A stretch of 64,000 bases of DNA, taken from positions 367,185,501 through 367,249,500 of the forward strand of contig CM057451.1 in the NCBI GenBank assembly GCA_016271365.2, read 5' to 3'. Each line of letters starts with the position of its first letter. Within the stretch, counting starts at the first letter, position 1. Source of the DNA: Neoceratodus forsteri (taxonomy: Eukaryota > Chordata > Ceratodontiformes > Ceratodontidae). The position numbers and the translations under genes were made by a program. The notes beneath the pieces are model-generated. The model saw only the letters and a list, made by a program, of their open reading frames with translations, was not told where the DNA came from and did no database searches. Positions 21,853 through 34,570 of the stretch are shown piece by piece.

Positions 21853-24725
21853 GAGGTCATAGAAACATAGAATTTGATGGCAGATAAGGACCGCTTGGCC
21901 CATCTAGTCTGCCCATTTTCCTACCTAACAGATAAGCTGCAGATTCTAGTTAACCAATAGCTTACCTCCTCCTACCCCCCCCCCCCAAATAGGACTGCCT
22001 TATGTCTGTCCTATGCATTCTTTAATTCCCCCACTGTTCTTGACTCCACAACCTCCTCAGGAAGGCTGTTCCATGCATCCACAACCTTCTCTGTGAAAGA
22101 ATACTTCCTCACATTACCTCTGAGCCATCCCCCCTCTATCTTCAAATTGTGCCTCCTTGTTCTTGCACATCTCTTTTTCTGAAAGATGCTACCCTCTTGG
22201 ACTTTGTTGATTCCCTTGAGGTACTTGAAAGTTTCTATCATGTCCCCTCTCTCCCTTCTTTCCTCAAGGGTATAGATATTAAGCTTCTTTAGTCTTTCTT
22301 CGTATGTTTTCTGGTGCAGACCCTGCACCATTTTGGTTGCCCTCTTCTGGACAGCCTCCACTCTGTCTTTGTCTTTGTGGAGATGGGGTCTCCAGAACTG
22401 CACATAGTACTCCAGGTGGGGTCTCACCAACTGTCTGTACAGAGGGATAACAACTTTCGGTTTTCTACTATTGATGCCTCCCCCTATGCATCCCAGCATC
22501 CTCCCCAGCCTTCCTTACTGCCTTCTCACATTGCTTGCCCACCTGTAGGTCATCTGATATAATTACACCCAGGTCCCTTTCCATTTTTACTGTTGTCTGT
22601 ATCTCACCCCCCATTGTGTACTCTTCCCCTGGGTTTTTGTTTCTCAAGTGCATTACCTTGCACTTCTTTGCATTGAATCTGAGCTGCCATACATTTGACC
22701 ATTCCTCCAACCTTGCCAAGTCCCTTCCCATCCTTTCCACTCCATCTTGTGTATCAACCCTGTTGCAGATCTTTGTGTCGCCTGCAAAGAGACATACTTT
22801 TCCTTCCAGTTCCTCTGCAATGTCACTTATAAAGACATTAAAAAGACCAGTCCCAGTACTGAACCCTGCAGTACCCCGCTAATAACCCTCCTTTCTTCAC
22901 TGTGGACTCCATTTACTACTACCCTTTGCATCCTATTGTCTAGCCAATTTTTTATCCAGGCTACCATCTTGGGACCCACTCCAAGGCTGGCTAACTTGTG
23001 TATTAATCTTTTGTGTGGGACTGTATCAAATGCCTTGCTAAATCTAGGTAGGCCATGTCCACAGCCCCTCCCTGGTCTACTACTTTGGTCACCCAGTCAA
23101 AGAAATCTATTAGATTTGTCTGACACGACCTTCCCATCTTGAATCCATTCTGCTTTGGGTCCTGTGTCCCACTGGCCTCTAGGTACTCAACAATTCTTTC
23201 CTTCAGAAGTGATTCCATCATTTTCCCTACCACTGAGGTCAAACTAACTGGTCTGTAGTTTCCTGCCTCTATCCTGCTCCCACTTTTGTGAAGAGGAATC
23301 ACATCCACCCTCCTTCAGTCCTCAGGTACCACCCCATCCTCCCATGATTTGTTAAAGAGAGTAGTCAGTGGTGTCACTAGTTCTACCCTTAGTTCTTTTA
23401 GAATTCTTGAGTGAATCCCATCAGGCCCCATTGCTTTGTCCACCTTCAATTTCATTAGTTTTTTCAGAACCCTTTCTTCTGTAAATGGACTGGTATTGAC
23501 CCCCGTCTTCAGAGTGTTTCTCTTGTTTGGTTTAGGTACCTCCCCCTCCTCTTCCTTTGTGAATACTGAGCAGAAATATTCGTTCAGTATCCCTGCTTTT
23601 TCACTGTCACCCTCTACCCACATTCCCTCCCCTTTATTAAGCCTCAGTATCCCTCCTTTGGTCTTTCTTCGATCCCTAATGTACCTATAAAAGGTCTTAT
23701 CCCCCTTCTTAACAGAGTTGGCTAGCCTTTCCTCGGTTTGGGCCTTTGCTATTCTGACTGCCTTCCCAACCTCTTTCTGCTTTAACTGATAAAGTTTTCT
23801 GTCCTGCTCCTTCTGTGTTTCCTTATATTTCCTGAATGCTGTCCTTTTCTCTTTAACCTTCCCTGCCACTTCTTTTGAGAACCATAGCATTTTTTTTTCC
23901 TTTGTTGTGTTTTGTTGATTTGCTTTACACAAAGGCTTATTGCCTCTGTGATGGCTGTTTTGATTACTCCCCATTGTTCCTCCACCCCTCCTTCTTGCCT
24001 GTTTGCTAGTGCTTTTCTGAGGCACTCTCTCATTTTCCCAAAGTCAGCCCTCCTAAAGTCCAATACTCTTGCTTTTGTATGGCTTGACTGTATGGCTGTG
24101 TTTATCGTGAACCACACTGTTTGGTGGTCGCTTGTTCCCAGATGGCTACCCACTTCTAAATCTGAGATTCTTTCTCCATCCCCACTTGAGAGTACCAGGT
24201 CTATGATTGCTCCCTCCCAAGTGGGTTCCAATACTAGCTGTCTGAGGCATGCCCCTTGTAGGGCATCAAGAATGACCCTGCTCTTGGAGGTACCTGCAGC
24301 AAAGGTGCTCCAGTTAACATCTGTCATATTCAGGTCCCCCATCAATAATATCTTCCCTTTTTCTGCCATTCTAAGGATGCCTTCTATCATTTCCTTGTCT
24401 ATTCCCTTCCCCTGAGATGGGGGTCTGTATACAACCCCCATGCGGATTGTGGTGCCATTTCCTGTCTCCAGGGTGACTCAGAGTGCCTCATCTGCTCCCT
24501 GTTTACTCTCTAGTTCTGTTGCTTTAATCCCTTCCTTTACATAGAAAGCTACTCCTCCTCCTCTTTTACCCTCCCTGTTCCCTCCTGTAGATTGTGTATC
24601 CTGGTATGTTGACATCCCAGTCATGGTTCTCTGTGTACCATGTTTCTGTGACTGCCACAATATCCAGGCAACCCAGGTCAGGTTCTTTGTTTTATAAGCC
24701 TGAAGTCTGTCAATCCTTCTAGCTG
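21853..24725 (-). mobile_element. CR1-type LINE with endonuclease and reverse transcriptase
   Basis: A 2.9-kb CR1 copy on the minus strand. From 24660 down: apurinic-type endonuclease (RGGGVAFYVKEG, MGVVYRPPSQGKG, LLMGDLNMTDVNW, LGTSDHQTVWF), the linker, then RT (KAMGPDGIHSRILKEL at 23315-24025, DVIPLHKSGSRIEAGNYRPVSL at 23003-23308, FNAKKCKVMHL at 22468-22740) and the C-terminal PHLEYYVQFWRPHLHKDKDR (22011-22499). The tail at 21853-21900 mirrors AAATTCTATGTTTCTATG. The frames are few and long, so decay is moderate. The FADD box falls in a frame break at about 22780. The 5' UTR and ORF1 are missing. Confidence 0.92.
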
Positions 24726-24726
24726 A

Positions 24727-24878
24727 GCAGACTGCAATTAAGAAAAGGGTCTGGGACAGACATATGGGTCTGAATAGCAGGGGGAAGGCGGGGGGGGGGA
24801 GGTGTAGGAGGGGAAATTGGGCAGATTGGATGGGCCATTGTGATCCTTTTCTGCCATCAAGCTTCTATGATTCTATGA
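24727..24878 (+). mobile_element. CR1 LINE 3' tail fragment
   Basis: Short plus-strand piece ending GCAGATTGGATGGGCCATTG and then CTTCTATGATTCTATGA, the CR1 terminal repeat. It abuts, head to head, the 5' end of the minus-strand CR1. Confidence 0.75.
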
Positions 24879-24894
24879 AGAAAATCACCTTGCA

Positions 24895-25715
24895 CAACAG
24901 GATTATTTCTTTATTTACTATGTTTACTGGGTAAGTACACTGAGCCAAAGGACCTTTTTCAGGAATGACCCGGAGCCGCAATTATATGCCAGCTACAAGA
25001 TTAAACATGTTTTTTTTTTTTTTTTTAAATGTCGATTCTTTTTCGCTCCTGGTCACTGATCACTGGGACATCTCTCAGGCGAGGACCCCCTCAACCAGCC
25101 TTCTACCATCCACCTGCACCCCTATTCAACCAAGGAATTGGGTGCTGAGTTCCACCTCTCCCGTCGGGCCCTTACGGGAGGAGGCAAGGACCATGGAGAC
25201 TCAAGCTGGGGTCAGGACCAGCACGGACATGTGAGCCTAGTCATTCGAGCCCCGCCGTCACCTCCCCAGTAGCTGGGGTTTTCCTCCTTGGTTACTGCCC
25301 CTAGGCATGGACATCCAATGATGTCTGCACGTGGAGGACACACTCCACCCCCTCCCGCTGAAGTCCGCCGTCACCTCACTCCCTTGCAGCCCCGCTCCTT
25401 GTAGTATCCCCCGGTCTTCACCGGGAGCCGCTAAAGTGCGGGAAACCCACAACAACCCACCCCAGGAGAGGAGAGCAGTCCTCCAGATGCTCGATCCTCT
25501 CCTCCCCCTGCCAGCCCCCAGCACCGGAGTCTGCTCCCAAACAGGGGTCACCGGCATGGCGTCCAGCACCTCAACCCTCAGTGCCACCATGCCGGCCAGA
25601 ATCAACATTACATACAAATGCAACTATGTAACAAGAATACATCATAAGTATGCAGGAGTAATATTTAAATACAACAATATCAATATATATATTCAATTAA
25701 AACAAACACAGTCTA
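24895..25715 (-). mobile_element. LINE 3' tail, interrupted by a GC-rich retroposon
   Basis: 24895-25008 resembles the tail at 20252-20330: both have an A/T-rich end, then GGGTAA, then a TTTCAGGAATGACCCGG-like block. After the insertion (25009-25597) the AT-rich remainder runs to about 25715, where DIRS-D coding sequence resumes. Confidence 0.55.
25009..25597 (-). mobile_element. GC-rich non-autonomous retroposon, copy 1
   Basis: Read on the minus strand it starts TGGCCGGCATGGTGGCACTG, continues AGGGTTGAGGTGCTGGACGCC and ends in a long A-run (25010-25027 as T). Imperfect 11-base duplications AGATTAAACAT / AGAATCAACAT flank it (24998-25008, 25598-25608). The head matches copies at 43241-43753 and 58267-58697. 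One 121-codon frame crosses it but shows no known domain. See findings. Confidence 0.72.
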
Positions 25716-26262
25716 GCTGCTTTAACAAGTAGATGTCCAGCAACACTGACAAAAGTGGCTCGAAGGAAGGGTACCTTACAAAGAGCATTCAATACCAGAT
25801 CCAGGTCCCACAGAAGGAGATTAAAACAACGGTCTGCTTCTGCTAACCACTTGTAGAAAATGGATAACCTCCTGATCTTGTCCCCAGGGATGAGCCCATG
25901 GGAAGTCCCAGAGCTGCTCCTAGCGCTGATATTCGACATCTCAGGGTACTCAATGCAAGCTCTTTATCTACCCTGGCCCACAAAAATCCAAAATCTGTGG
26001 AACTGTAGCTTTAGAAAGCCTGATACCTCTCTCTCACCCAAGACGAGAAGGTATTCCACACATGGTCATAAGTTGCAGATGTAGACTCCTTCCTGGCTGC
26101 CATTAGGGTATCCACTACTTTGCTGGAACACCCCTGTTTTAACAGTTTCCCAGACAATTGACCAGCTGAATCGCCTCTGGGTCTGGATGCAGAATGGACC
26201 ATTGGAAAAAGAAAGTCCCCTCCGGAGTGGAAGTGGGAAGAGAACATGCCGAGCTAGATTCA
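25716..26262 (-). pseudogene. DIRS-D tyrosine recombinase, N-terminal part
   Basis: Minus-strand frames hold AARKESTSATYDHVWNTFSSW (26011-26247), matching the core-binding N-terminus of the other DIRS recombinases (SWRPSTRKTYNSKWKRFNIW in DIRS-C). Further down is NLLLWDLDLVLNALCKVPF (25697-25939), equivalent to PPWDLNVCIAQLMQPPF in DIRS-C. Confidence 0.8.
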
Positions 26263-27886
26263 CAAGGTCTGAGAATCATGACATTTTTTCCCCACTCTGT
26301 TGCCATCAGAAGAAAATTTTCTTTTGAGTGCCTTATCTTATGAAGAACCTTGGCATGAAGGAGTAGTGGAGGGAACAAATATGATCCGAGGAAATCCCAC
26401 GTCTGGGACAGAGCATCCACCGCCTATGTGTGGGGACACTGGTAGCGACTGAAGAGCCTTGGTAACCAAGCATTTTCCCCTTGTAGCAAAGAGATCAATC
26501 TGAGGATGATCAAACCTTCTGCACTGGAAGTCAAACAACTCTGGGTTCAACATCCATTCCCCTGGAGGAACTGCCTCTTGACTCAGCCAATCAACCTGGA
26601 TGTTCAGCTCTCCTGCCAAATGAACCACCAAAAGAGCCAGAAGGTTCTTCTGTGCCCACAGCAGCACTTTGATTGCTTCTGTCAGCATCTCCTTGCTTCT
26701 TGAGCCTCCCTGGTTATGTATGCCACTGTTGTGGTGTTGTCCGACTTTACTTTCACGGACTGTCCAAGACTGTGAAAAAGAAGAAAAGCACGTCGTACTG
26801 TCCTCATCTGAAAATGTTTATCTGTAGCCGCTGCTCCTGAGGGGTTCAAATGCCCTGGACTGGGACTTGGTCCAAAACTGTGCTCCAGTGCGACAGGCTG
26901 GCATTGGTCCTCAGGCTCAGCTCTGGTGGCGCTTCTAAGAGGAACCCCTTGTTGAGGTTATCAGGACTTTCCCACCAATCCAGCGACTGCTGGACTGATC
27001 ATGAAAGCGCGACCGGGGATTAGTAGTGTTTCAAGGCCAAATTCCAGGCTGCTAGAGCCCCACTCTGAAGGAGCCGCATATGCAAGTGGGTCCACGGCAT
27101 GAGCTCTATCGCTGCAATCATCAACCCCAGAGTCTAGAGAAACCTGTGAGCAGAGGCCGATGACTGGCTTCTCAACCATTCTCACTTCATGGTCCCCTTC
27201 CTGGATGAAGAGAGGAAGACTTTCCCCTCATCTGTCCTGAAACCTGCACCCATGTGCTCCAACCTCTAAGACGGGATGAGGCAGCTCTTCTCTTGAGACC
27301 TAACCATGAGTCTCCAGCACATCTAGGGTCCTTAACACTGATCCCTTCGCCATCTTAACAGATGATGCTTGAACGAGCAAGTCATCCAGGAAGGGATATT
27401 TGTGATGTCCCTCCTGCCTTAGTTGCACCACTAGTAAAATGAGGACTTTCCAGAACACCCTGGGCACTGCTGCCAACGCAGAGGGAAGCACCCGGTACTG
27501 AAAATGCTGCCCCTGAATTGAGAACCTCAGAAACTTTTTGTGCAACTGGTGAATGGGGATGTGGAGAAAGGTATCATTCAGATCTATTGATGCCACATAG
27601 TCTCCTGGCTGGACAGCCCTGATGACTGAGCATAGGGACTCCATCTTGAAGGTCATGTGGTATACAAACTTGTTTAGGTGTTTCAGATCCAAAATTGGTC
27701 AGAAACCTCAGACTTCTTGGGAACCACAAAATAAATTGAGTAGAATCCCAGACCTTCCTTACTGGAGGGCACCAGGACAACTGCCCCAATCTGCCTTAGG
27801 TGATCCAAAGCATGACACACTGCCTGCCTCATCACTGGATCTTTGGGAGCATTAAAGAAAACAACCTCTTGTGGGTACCACTGCAA
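26263..27886 (-). pseudogene. DIRS-D reverse transcriptase and RNase H
   Basis: RT: palm at 27300-27886 with MDLKHLNKFVYHMTFKMESL, YVASIDLNDTFLHIPIHQLH, FQYRVLPSALAAVPRVFWK and the catalytic FLDDLL. RNase H: 26338-26688 with VVHLAGELNIQVDWLSQ, then HPQIDLFATRGK. The middle (about 26700-27300), with the first RNase H acidic residues, is badly shifted. An older copy than DIRS-A by its number of lesions. Confidence 0.85.
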
Positions 27887-27889
27887 ACT

Positions 27890-29087
27890 CTATTGCATAA
27901 TCTAGAACCAGTATCTCAAGTATCCATGCATTTGACATCTTTTGGGCCCATCCCATATAAAAATTCTGTAGTCTTCCACTGAGGGAAGGGGGATGGAGAT
28001 GGGCCCATGTACAGTACCTTCATTGGGAATTACTGCCTCTTCGCCCTGTACCCCCCATTATATTACCTTCGGATGAAGGATCCTCTGTTACTGTTGCATT
28101 TAAAGCAGGAATAGGCTACCCTATCATGTCCGAAATAGACATGTTAGATTGCATTACACAGTTAGGACAATAAGATCCTAAAAGGGGAGGGTCTCATTAT
28201 CCTCCTTCAGGTCTTGCATCGTTTGAATACTACTGGTTTCCAATAGGCTACGGTGTCACTTGCATTACAGCCAAAATCCCACAATACAACATGAAAAAGA
28301 AAAACTGTACAGGACTATATGTAAAGCTCCTAAATGCTTTTCACCCCAATCAGGAAGGAGTTACTGCTCTTTGCGTCTTTACACCCCCCCCCCGTTCAGC
28401 TACTAGTGAGTAAAAACCAAGTGACTTACTTGATTTTTGTAGCTGCTTGCCGAAGCAGCACTTCCCAGCTGGGAGCATGCAACAGCATTCTGGCTCACTG
28501 ACCAGGGATGCTGTCCAAAAAAGCCAAGAGTGTCGACTGGAGTAAAATAATAACTAAAAAACGATGAAAGAAAAAAATAACTCTGTTCCTAGCAGAGCTT
28601 TGCCTTGGCAAACATGCTAGGCATGCTGGCAGGAGCGTGCACTGGTGCACGTAAACTTGGTGATGTCATGCCAATCTGTGTGACATCATTACATCAGTGT
28701 GAGCACTCCCAATCCACCAGGGGTGCGAATCAGTGAACCAGGGAGAAAGGAAGGCACCTAAACAATGAAAAAGGTGTGAATCCCTGCTGGCAAAATTCCA
28801 GCAGTGGTGGACCAGCCACATGGCTCTGCAGAGTCGAGGAACACGTTACAAGGTGTGACTTTAAATCGGAGCACTCTGGAATGCTGTAAACAGGATCAGA
28901 GAAGCCAGCCAATGACCAGAATAGAAGTGTAAACACCCTGAGCACAGAATGTGGCTCAGAAGGTTGCATAAGCAGACCCCACACTACAGTATCTAAATGA
29001 ATGCAGCACATCACAGCTCAAACAGCCCAACAGCCCTACAAAAAATCCACTGCTCAGCACAATCAAATACAGTACACAGACTGCTAA
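27890..29087. other. Expected gag region of DIRS-D, not readable
   Basis: By position this should hold DIRS-D gag and upstream sequence. No frame resembles the other gag proteins. A C-run at about 28384-28393 and several AT-rich tracts are all that is notable. The Gypsy element begins at 29088. Confidence 0.4.
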
Positions 29088-30697
29088 TGTAACCCCCCTG
29101 CAAATGGGGGTTCCCAAAAGACTTCCAGGAGCTTGCTTGAATGCTCCAAGCCTGAATGGTGTTTGGCATTTAAGCCATTTATCAGTGAGTGTTTTTAGAG
29201 CCTCTGGTACTGTCTCTTTAAGAGCTGTCTGCTTGCAGACATAATTAGTTTGTATGGGGGGACTGTGTGCTTCTCTGAGTACCACTCGAGCTGCTGCCAA
29301 TTCACTTCATTTTTGCAGTCACTAGGAGTGCAAAGGAACCTACCTGAAAGATGTAACTGTTTGCCAGAAATTATTTAGAGTAATAATGAAATTACAGTTT
29401 GTCTAACCTGCTTTCTTTGCAGTCAGAACTGTGTCTGCTAGTTCCCATTCTAGTTTTGAACTGCTGAACTGGACCAATCAGTGTGGGGTAAGCTAGCTCT
29501 AAAATGGTGCCTTGGACGAATCAGAACTTGGACTCATAATCTGAGCCAGCCACAAGAGGATTGTATGGGCAGTGACTCTGGGAGATGTAGTTTAGACTTC
29601 AGTGCCTTTTGGACCAACAGCAGCAGTCTATTGTGAGTGACAGCCAATCCAGTCAAGAACTGGGAGGAACTCAAAGGAAGTGCCCAGTTTTGTGGGTTGG
29701 AGTTTCAGTTGAGCTTTGGCAGTGAAGAAGGAAGGAGCCCTGTGCTTTTCAGTGTGCAGTTTTAGTCAAAAAGCGTGTGTAAGGCCCAGAGTTCCGGTCT
29801 GCAGCTTGTGTAACAGCTTGTTAGGACTGAATCTGCCCTGCAAAAGAATCAAAGGATCTCTGAAGAGTAGAAACCAGGCTCACCCTGTGAAGACTGGAGG
29901 AATTGCTGAAATTGCACTCCGTCTGTCAGGAACTGAATCTGCTGTGTGTTCTCCGGGTATTGTGCAGTAATTGCGATCGGGATACAGATGCAGCCTGCCT
30001 GGTATAGTCTTTCTTTTATATGGATGTGTGAAGAGGTTTGTGTACCTCAAGTGAGCCCTGCTGACATTGAAGGACCCTATCTTATTTGGAGGTCGTGAGT
30101 ACTAATTCAGGGTCGCTCCCTGTTGAATTGCCACATTAAATCCAAATGGAATTACTGTACTGCTGACTGTTTAATTCTCCTTTTCTCTGTGAAAGGGCCC
30201 TACCAGCTGCCACGGTTTGGACTAGCCACTAGGCTTGGGTACCCAGGGACAGTAACTGATAGGGATAGGCCTGTCACAGAGCCATAGGTAGATTATTAGA
30301 GTGATAAGCTGATTAACCTGATTTCCCCTGTCCTTGTTATATCCCCTAAATAAATCAGAGCTGCTTGTTTCAGCAAAGTTATACTGCCTGAGGTATTGTC
30401 TATGTTAAAGTACTGTACTGTGATTGTTGCACTGTATCTCATTTCACAGGAGGTCCCAGTGCCGAACCAGACCTGGGGGTAAGTGTATACTATGAAGGTA
30501 ATTCTGATATATTGTGTGGGCCACTAGTGGGAAGAAAGGGGTTGCAGTGACCCAGAGGGCTGTGACCAAGTTAGTTTAACTATTGCAACCCTGACCTCTG
30601 GGTGAGGCACCCGCCATTGGATCCAGGCCTCTCAACCTGTTAGTGGCAAATCAGGCAGGGGTAGTAGCCCCTGGGATAGCGCCATCTAGGGGTTACA
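29088..30697 (+). repeat. 5' LTR of the Gypsy element
   Basis: 1610 bases with terminal TGTAAC...GTTACA. A polyadenylation-type AATAAA lies at about 30349-30354 (CCCTAAATAAATCAG). No clear TATA box was picked out. Confidence 0.93.
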
Positions 30698-30700
30698 TCT

Positions 30701-30720
30701 TGGAGGCTCACCGCTGGGAT
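30701..30720 (+). other. Primer-binding site of the Gypsy element
   Basis: TGGAGGCTCACCGCTGGGAT starts three bases after the LTR. It begins TGG, the complement of a tRNA CCA end, and its complement looks like a tRNA acceptor and T-arm 3' strand. I could not name the tRNA with confidence. Confidence 0.7.
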
Positions 30721-30767
30721 TGTGTGTCCTCTAGTGGCCATATTTAACGAACCACTGTTAAGAAAAA

Positions 30768-32340
30768 ATGGGTACCCGACAGAAGTGGCTGTGCACGCTG
30801 GTGGAGTGGTGTACTGGGAGGAGATCGACCCCAAAATGCTATGCTTATCCTGGACATCCCCTGGGTATCAATACGGACACTGTGCAGGGAGTACTTTCCA
30901 AGGTGGAAGGTTTACAAAACCCTGTGGTGGTGGGTCGGCATGCTAATCTGCTCACCCACACTTTCCTGGCCCTAGTAGAGTTTAAGGATCCCATAGATAG
31001 CTCCAAAGTGCCACAGACCATTACCCAGAGGAGCCCTCACTGCTTGGAGAGTGATAACTAAGGACAGTAAAGACCGGGGAATCAGCCCCACCACTATCTG
31101 AAACTTTTGAGGAGAAATTTGCTGAATGGTTGCTGGGAGAGGGAAAACTGTGGAGGACTTGAAGAAACTATTCTTGCCACCTAAGGTGTTCTCCCCAACA
31201 CCCTCTCCTGCTCCAGTGCCCGTAATGGTGGCTGAACCAATGCAGACTCCTATTTCTGCACCTGCCATTAGTCACGACTCTTACGAAGGTTGAGAATCTT
31301 CTCTGGCACCCTCCCCACCCCCAAGGAGGATGACTGGGAGACCTGGATAGACTATGTTGCCCCAAGTGCTAGAATGGCAATGCTCGGAAGGCTAAAAGCG
31401 AAAGAGGTTAGTGAGAGCCTCGCAGGTCCTGCCCTGGCTACCATCTGTGCTAAACGGGCCAGTAACCCTGAAGGACTGCACAGGGCCTATCTGAGGCCTT
31501 GGAGAATGTGTATGGGAGCCCAGATTCTGATGAGGACCTATGGTGGAGAGTAAGAGATGCACAACAGTACCAAGGAGAGTTGTTGTCTGTGTATGTATCT
31601 CGGCTGGAAAAATTGTTGCAAGAATGCCTCAGAAAAGGTAGTTTGCCAGCGACTGAACTGGACCGAACCAGGCTGGACAGGATCCTTAAGTCTGCCCCTC
31701 TCAGAACTGCTGTTGCTTCAGTTCGCCTGGCAGATCGACTGGAATCCCCACCCTCCTATGATGAGTTAATGAGAGAAATTCGAGGAGTTGAAAAAGACGA
31801 CCTCGGGAGGGACCTGCACCAATAGCTGCGGCCACGACCCGAGTGACTGAGGGTGACCCATCAAGTGAAGTTCAGGGGCAGAGGTTGGCAGTCAATGAGT
31901 GCTCTGACCAGGAAAAGATATGTCACAATGAGGCTAACTGTTGAGAGAGATCCGGGAATTCAAAACAGTCCTTTATGAAGGCCACGCCTGCAAGCACGGG
32001 CCCTGACCTATATCCGACTGCATCTGCTATGGGGTGGGGTACCCACCCATGTATCTCCTGCTGATAACAGCTCCAACTCGATTCCTTGACCATGGAAGTG
32101 GAGAAACTGACGAGATGTCTCCAAATGCTTATCACGCCGCAGACAGAGATGGCACCAAGGTTTCCAGTTAGTAATACCCCGCCCTGGCTCCCAGTGGCGG
32201 CCTCGGCCAGCTCAAACTCCAGAAAGTATGTTTTGCTATAATTGTGGGAAAGATGGCACATGAAAAGGGAATGCCAGTCCCCAAAGACACTGACAAAGTT
32301 GCATATAGGCTACAAGAGCTTGGAGAAGAAATCAGTGGTT
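30768..32340 (+). pseudogene. Gypsy gag, PNMA-like, with zinc knuckle
   Basis: N-terminal part (30768-31061) includes WLCTLVEWCTG, a GHPLG segment and TFLALVEFKDPIDSSKVPQT. It resembles the small N-terminal domain of PNMA proteins, vertebrate genes known to derive from Ty3/Gypsy gag. The capsid-like part (31290-31825) includes RIFSGTLPTPKEDDWETW, then YGSPDSDEDLWWRVRDAQQY, then LLSVYVSRLEKLLQECLRKG, again in the PNMA order. A CX2C motif (CYNCG, 32234-32248) opens a zinc knuckle whose second half is thrown out of frame. At least three frameshifts. It would form the particle shell. Confidence 0.85.
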
Positions 32341-32398
32341 AAGAGGTGCACGACATGATCCCAGTGAGGGCACCAAAAATGCTAATTCACGCCCTTTT

Positions 32399-32701
32399 GT
32401 GGCAAGGTCAGCTGCCCAGGCCCCCACTACCGCCTCTCCAGACTGGTCCAGAATAGTGGGTCCCTCCATGGAGACCACTGTAAAGGTGAATGGAGTGTCT
32501 ACAAGAGCTGTATTAGACAGTGGCTCCCAAGTGACAATTATGTTCCAGGATTGGTATCAGAAGCATTTGTCAGACGACTCCTTACAACCATTAGAAGGAC
32601 TGCATGTATGGGGGTTAAGTGAGAAGGCCTACCCCTATTCCGGTATATCCGAATTTGGCTGTCTTTCCCCACCTCCGTGGCTGGAGTGGCCGAACAAGTA
32701 G
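32399..32701 (+). pseudogene. Gypsy aspartic protease
   Basis: The frame contains VKVNGVSTRAVLDSGSQVTI; DSG at 32516-32524 is the active-site triad of retroviral-type aspartic proteases. Downstream, PLEGLHVWGLSEKAYPYSG fits the flap side. The frame ends in a stop at about 32699, before RT. In this family it is part of the gag-pol polyprotein. Confidence 0.85.
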
Positions 32702-33299
32702 AGACCCTAGCCTTAGTGTGTCCCCCACTGGACTGTATGATGGTGTCCCTTTGTTGATTGGAACAAATGCTCATATGTTGGAAGGCTGGCACAGTTGTGT
32801 TATGAAAAACAGGGTCAAAGACTAGTAGAGCTTTAAGAGTTCCGGCTTTAATTAAGAAGGCCTATGAGGCACAGAGAGATGCTGAAAAACAGAACCAGAG
32901 GAACCGGTCGGAATTGTATGGAAGAGGATCCTGAGTCTCTGATCCTGGCGCCAAATGCCCAGTGTACCTTACAGGAGAGGTCCGTATCAGAAAGGATGTT
33001 AAGAATAAAATATTAATGTTGGATGCACAAGCGATGGAAAATTGCCAGAGGGACTGCTGGTCAAGCTTAGTATTTTGCCCGCTAGAGCCCATGCTTATGC
33101 CAGAAGGGTAATGGTCCAAGTTCATAATGTGTCTGAAAGAGACATTCAAGTGAATAGAGGTTGCATCCTGGCTAATGTGCATTGTGCAGACACTGCAGTG
33201 CTACCCAGCAGCAAGAGTTCAAGGAAGAATGACAGAGTAACGCCTGACTTGTTTGATTTCGGCGACTCCCCGCGCCAGCTGAATGGAAAGTGAGGATCA

Positions 33300-34570
33300 G
33301 TGAGAAGCTTGCCCAGAGAGACCAGGTGTTTTCTTTAAAGGAATGGGATGTAGGATGCGTGCAAGGAGCTGAGCACAATATCCGGCTGCATGACGAAAGA
33401 CCATTTCGTGAGAGGTCTCGACGCCTGGCACCTGCCTGACATAGATGATGTGAGACGGCATCTGCAAGAGATGTTAGCTGCTGGTGTAATACAAGAATCC
33501 AGAAGCCCTTATGCTTCCCCATTGTGGTAGTGAGGAAAAGAATGGAACAGTAAGGATGTGTGTGGATTATCGCACCTTAAACGTGGGACTATCCCGATCA
33601 GTACACAATGCCCGCATTCAGGATGCTTTGGACTGCCTAAACGGGAACAAGTGGTTCTCTGTGCTGGATCTCCGTGGGTACTACCAGATCCCGAGTGGCC
33701 CCAGAGGACCGTGAGAAGACGGCCTTGTCTGTCCGCTTGGCTTCTATGAATTCATGAGGATGCCTCAAGGGATTTCAGGTGCCCCAGCCACTTTTCAACG
33801 ATTGATGGAGCGTGCAGTGGGGACATGAACTTACTAGAGTGCCTGGTATGCCTAGATGATGTTATTGTGTTTGGCAGCTCACTGGAGGAACATGAGAGCA
33901 GATTATTTAAGGTATTGGACCAACTGGAGGACTTTGGCTTAAACTGTCCATTGATAAGTGTCAATTCTTTCAAACATCAGTAAAGTATGTGGGACACATA
34001 GTATCCACGAGGAATAGAGACCGACCCAAGTAAAGTTGAGGCCTTGACCACCTGGCCACAGCCAAAAATCTAAAAGAACTGCAAAGATTCCTGGGATTCT
34101 GTGGTTATTATCGAGCTTCATCAAGGACTATTCAAGAGTGATCCGCCTTTACTTAACCTTACTCAAGGGTATCCCCAACCCACAAAAATACCAAAAGTCA
34201 GCGTCCCTCAAGACTGAAAGAGTGTATTTTCATCCGAGTGAAGTATTTGGGGCCCGCTGGACTCCTGATGTGAGACTGCTTTTCATGAGATCATATATCA
34301 ACTTACCCATGCTCCAGTGCTGGCCTATGCCGATCCAAGAAAACCTTACGTCCCTGCACACTGATGCTAGCTTGCAAGGGTTGGGGCTGTGTTGTACCAA
34401 GAGCACGAGAATGGCCTGAGACCAGTGGCCTTTGCCAGTAGAAGCCTGACCCCATCCGAAAAGAACTATCCTGTACATAAGTTAGAGTTCCTAGCTTTGA
34501 AGTGGGCTATTGTTGACCAATTCCATGAGTACTTGTATGGGGCTAAAATACTAGTAAAACTGACAATAAT
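33300..34570 (+). pseudogene. Gypsy reverse transcriptase and RNase H
   Basis: RT fingers and palm: RMCVDYRTLNVG, DALDCLNGNKWFSVLDLRGYYQI (33511-33714). The FMRMPQG-like block follows near 33750. The catalytic loop reads CLDDVIVF (33846-33872). RNase H at 34340-34560 has LHTDASLQGLG, RPVAFASRSLTPSEKNYPVHKL and EFLALKWAIVDQFHEYLYG. Broken by about six indels. Copies the element RNA into DNA in the particle. Confidence 0.9.

Noticed and set aside
23912..24415. 167-codon plus-strand frame
   Set aside because: Antisense shadow of the CR1 endonuclease.
25258..25623. 121-codon minus-strand frame over retroposon copy 1 as a gene
   Set aside because: Sense to the retroposon but not conserved in copies 2 and 3, and it starts outside the element.
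28956..29300. Frame repeated at 37095-37445 as a conserved small gene
   Set aside because: The repeat is simply the two LTRs; the frame is antisense to the element.
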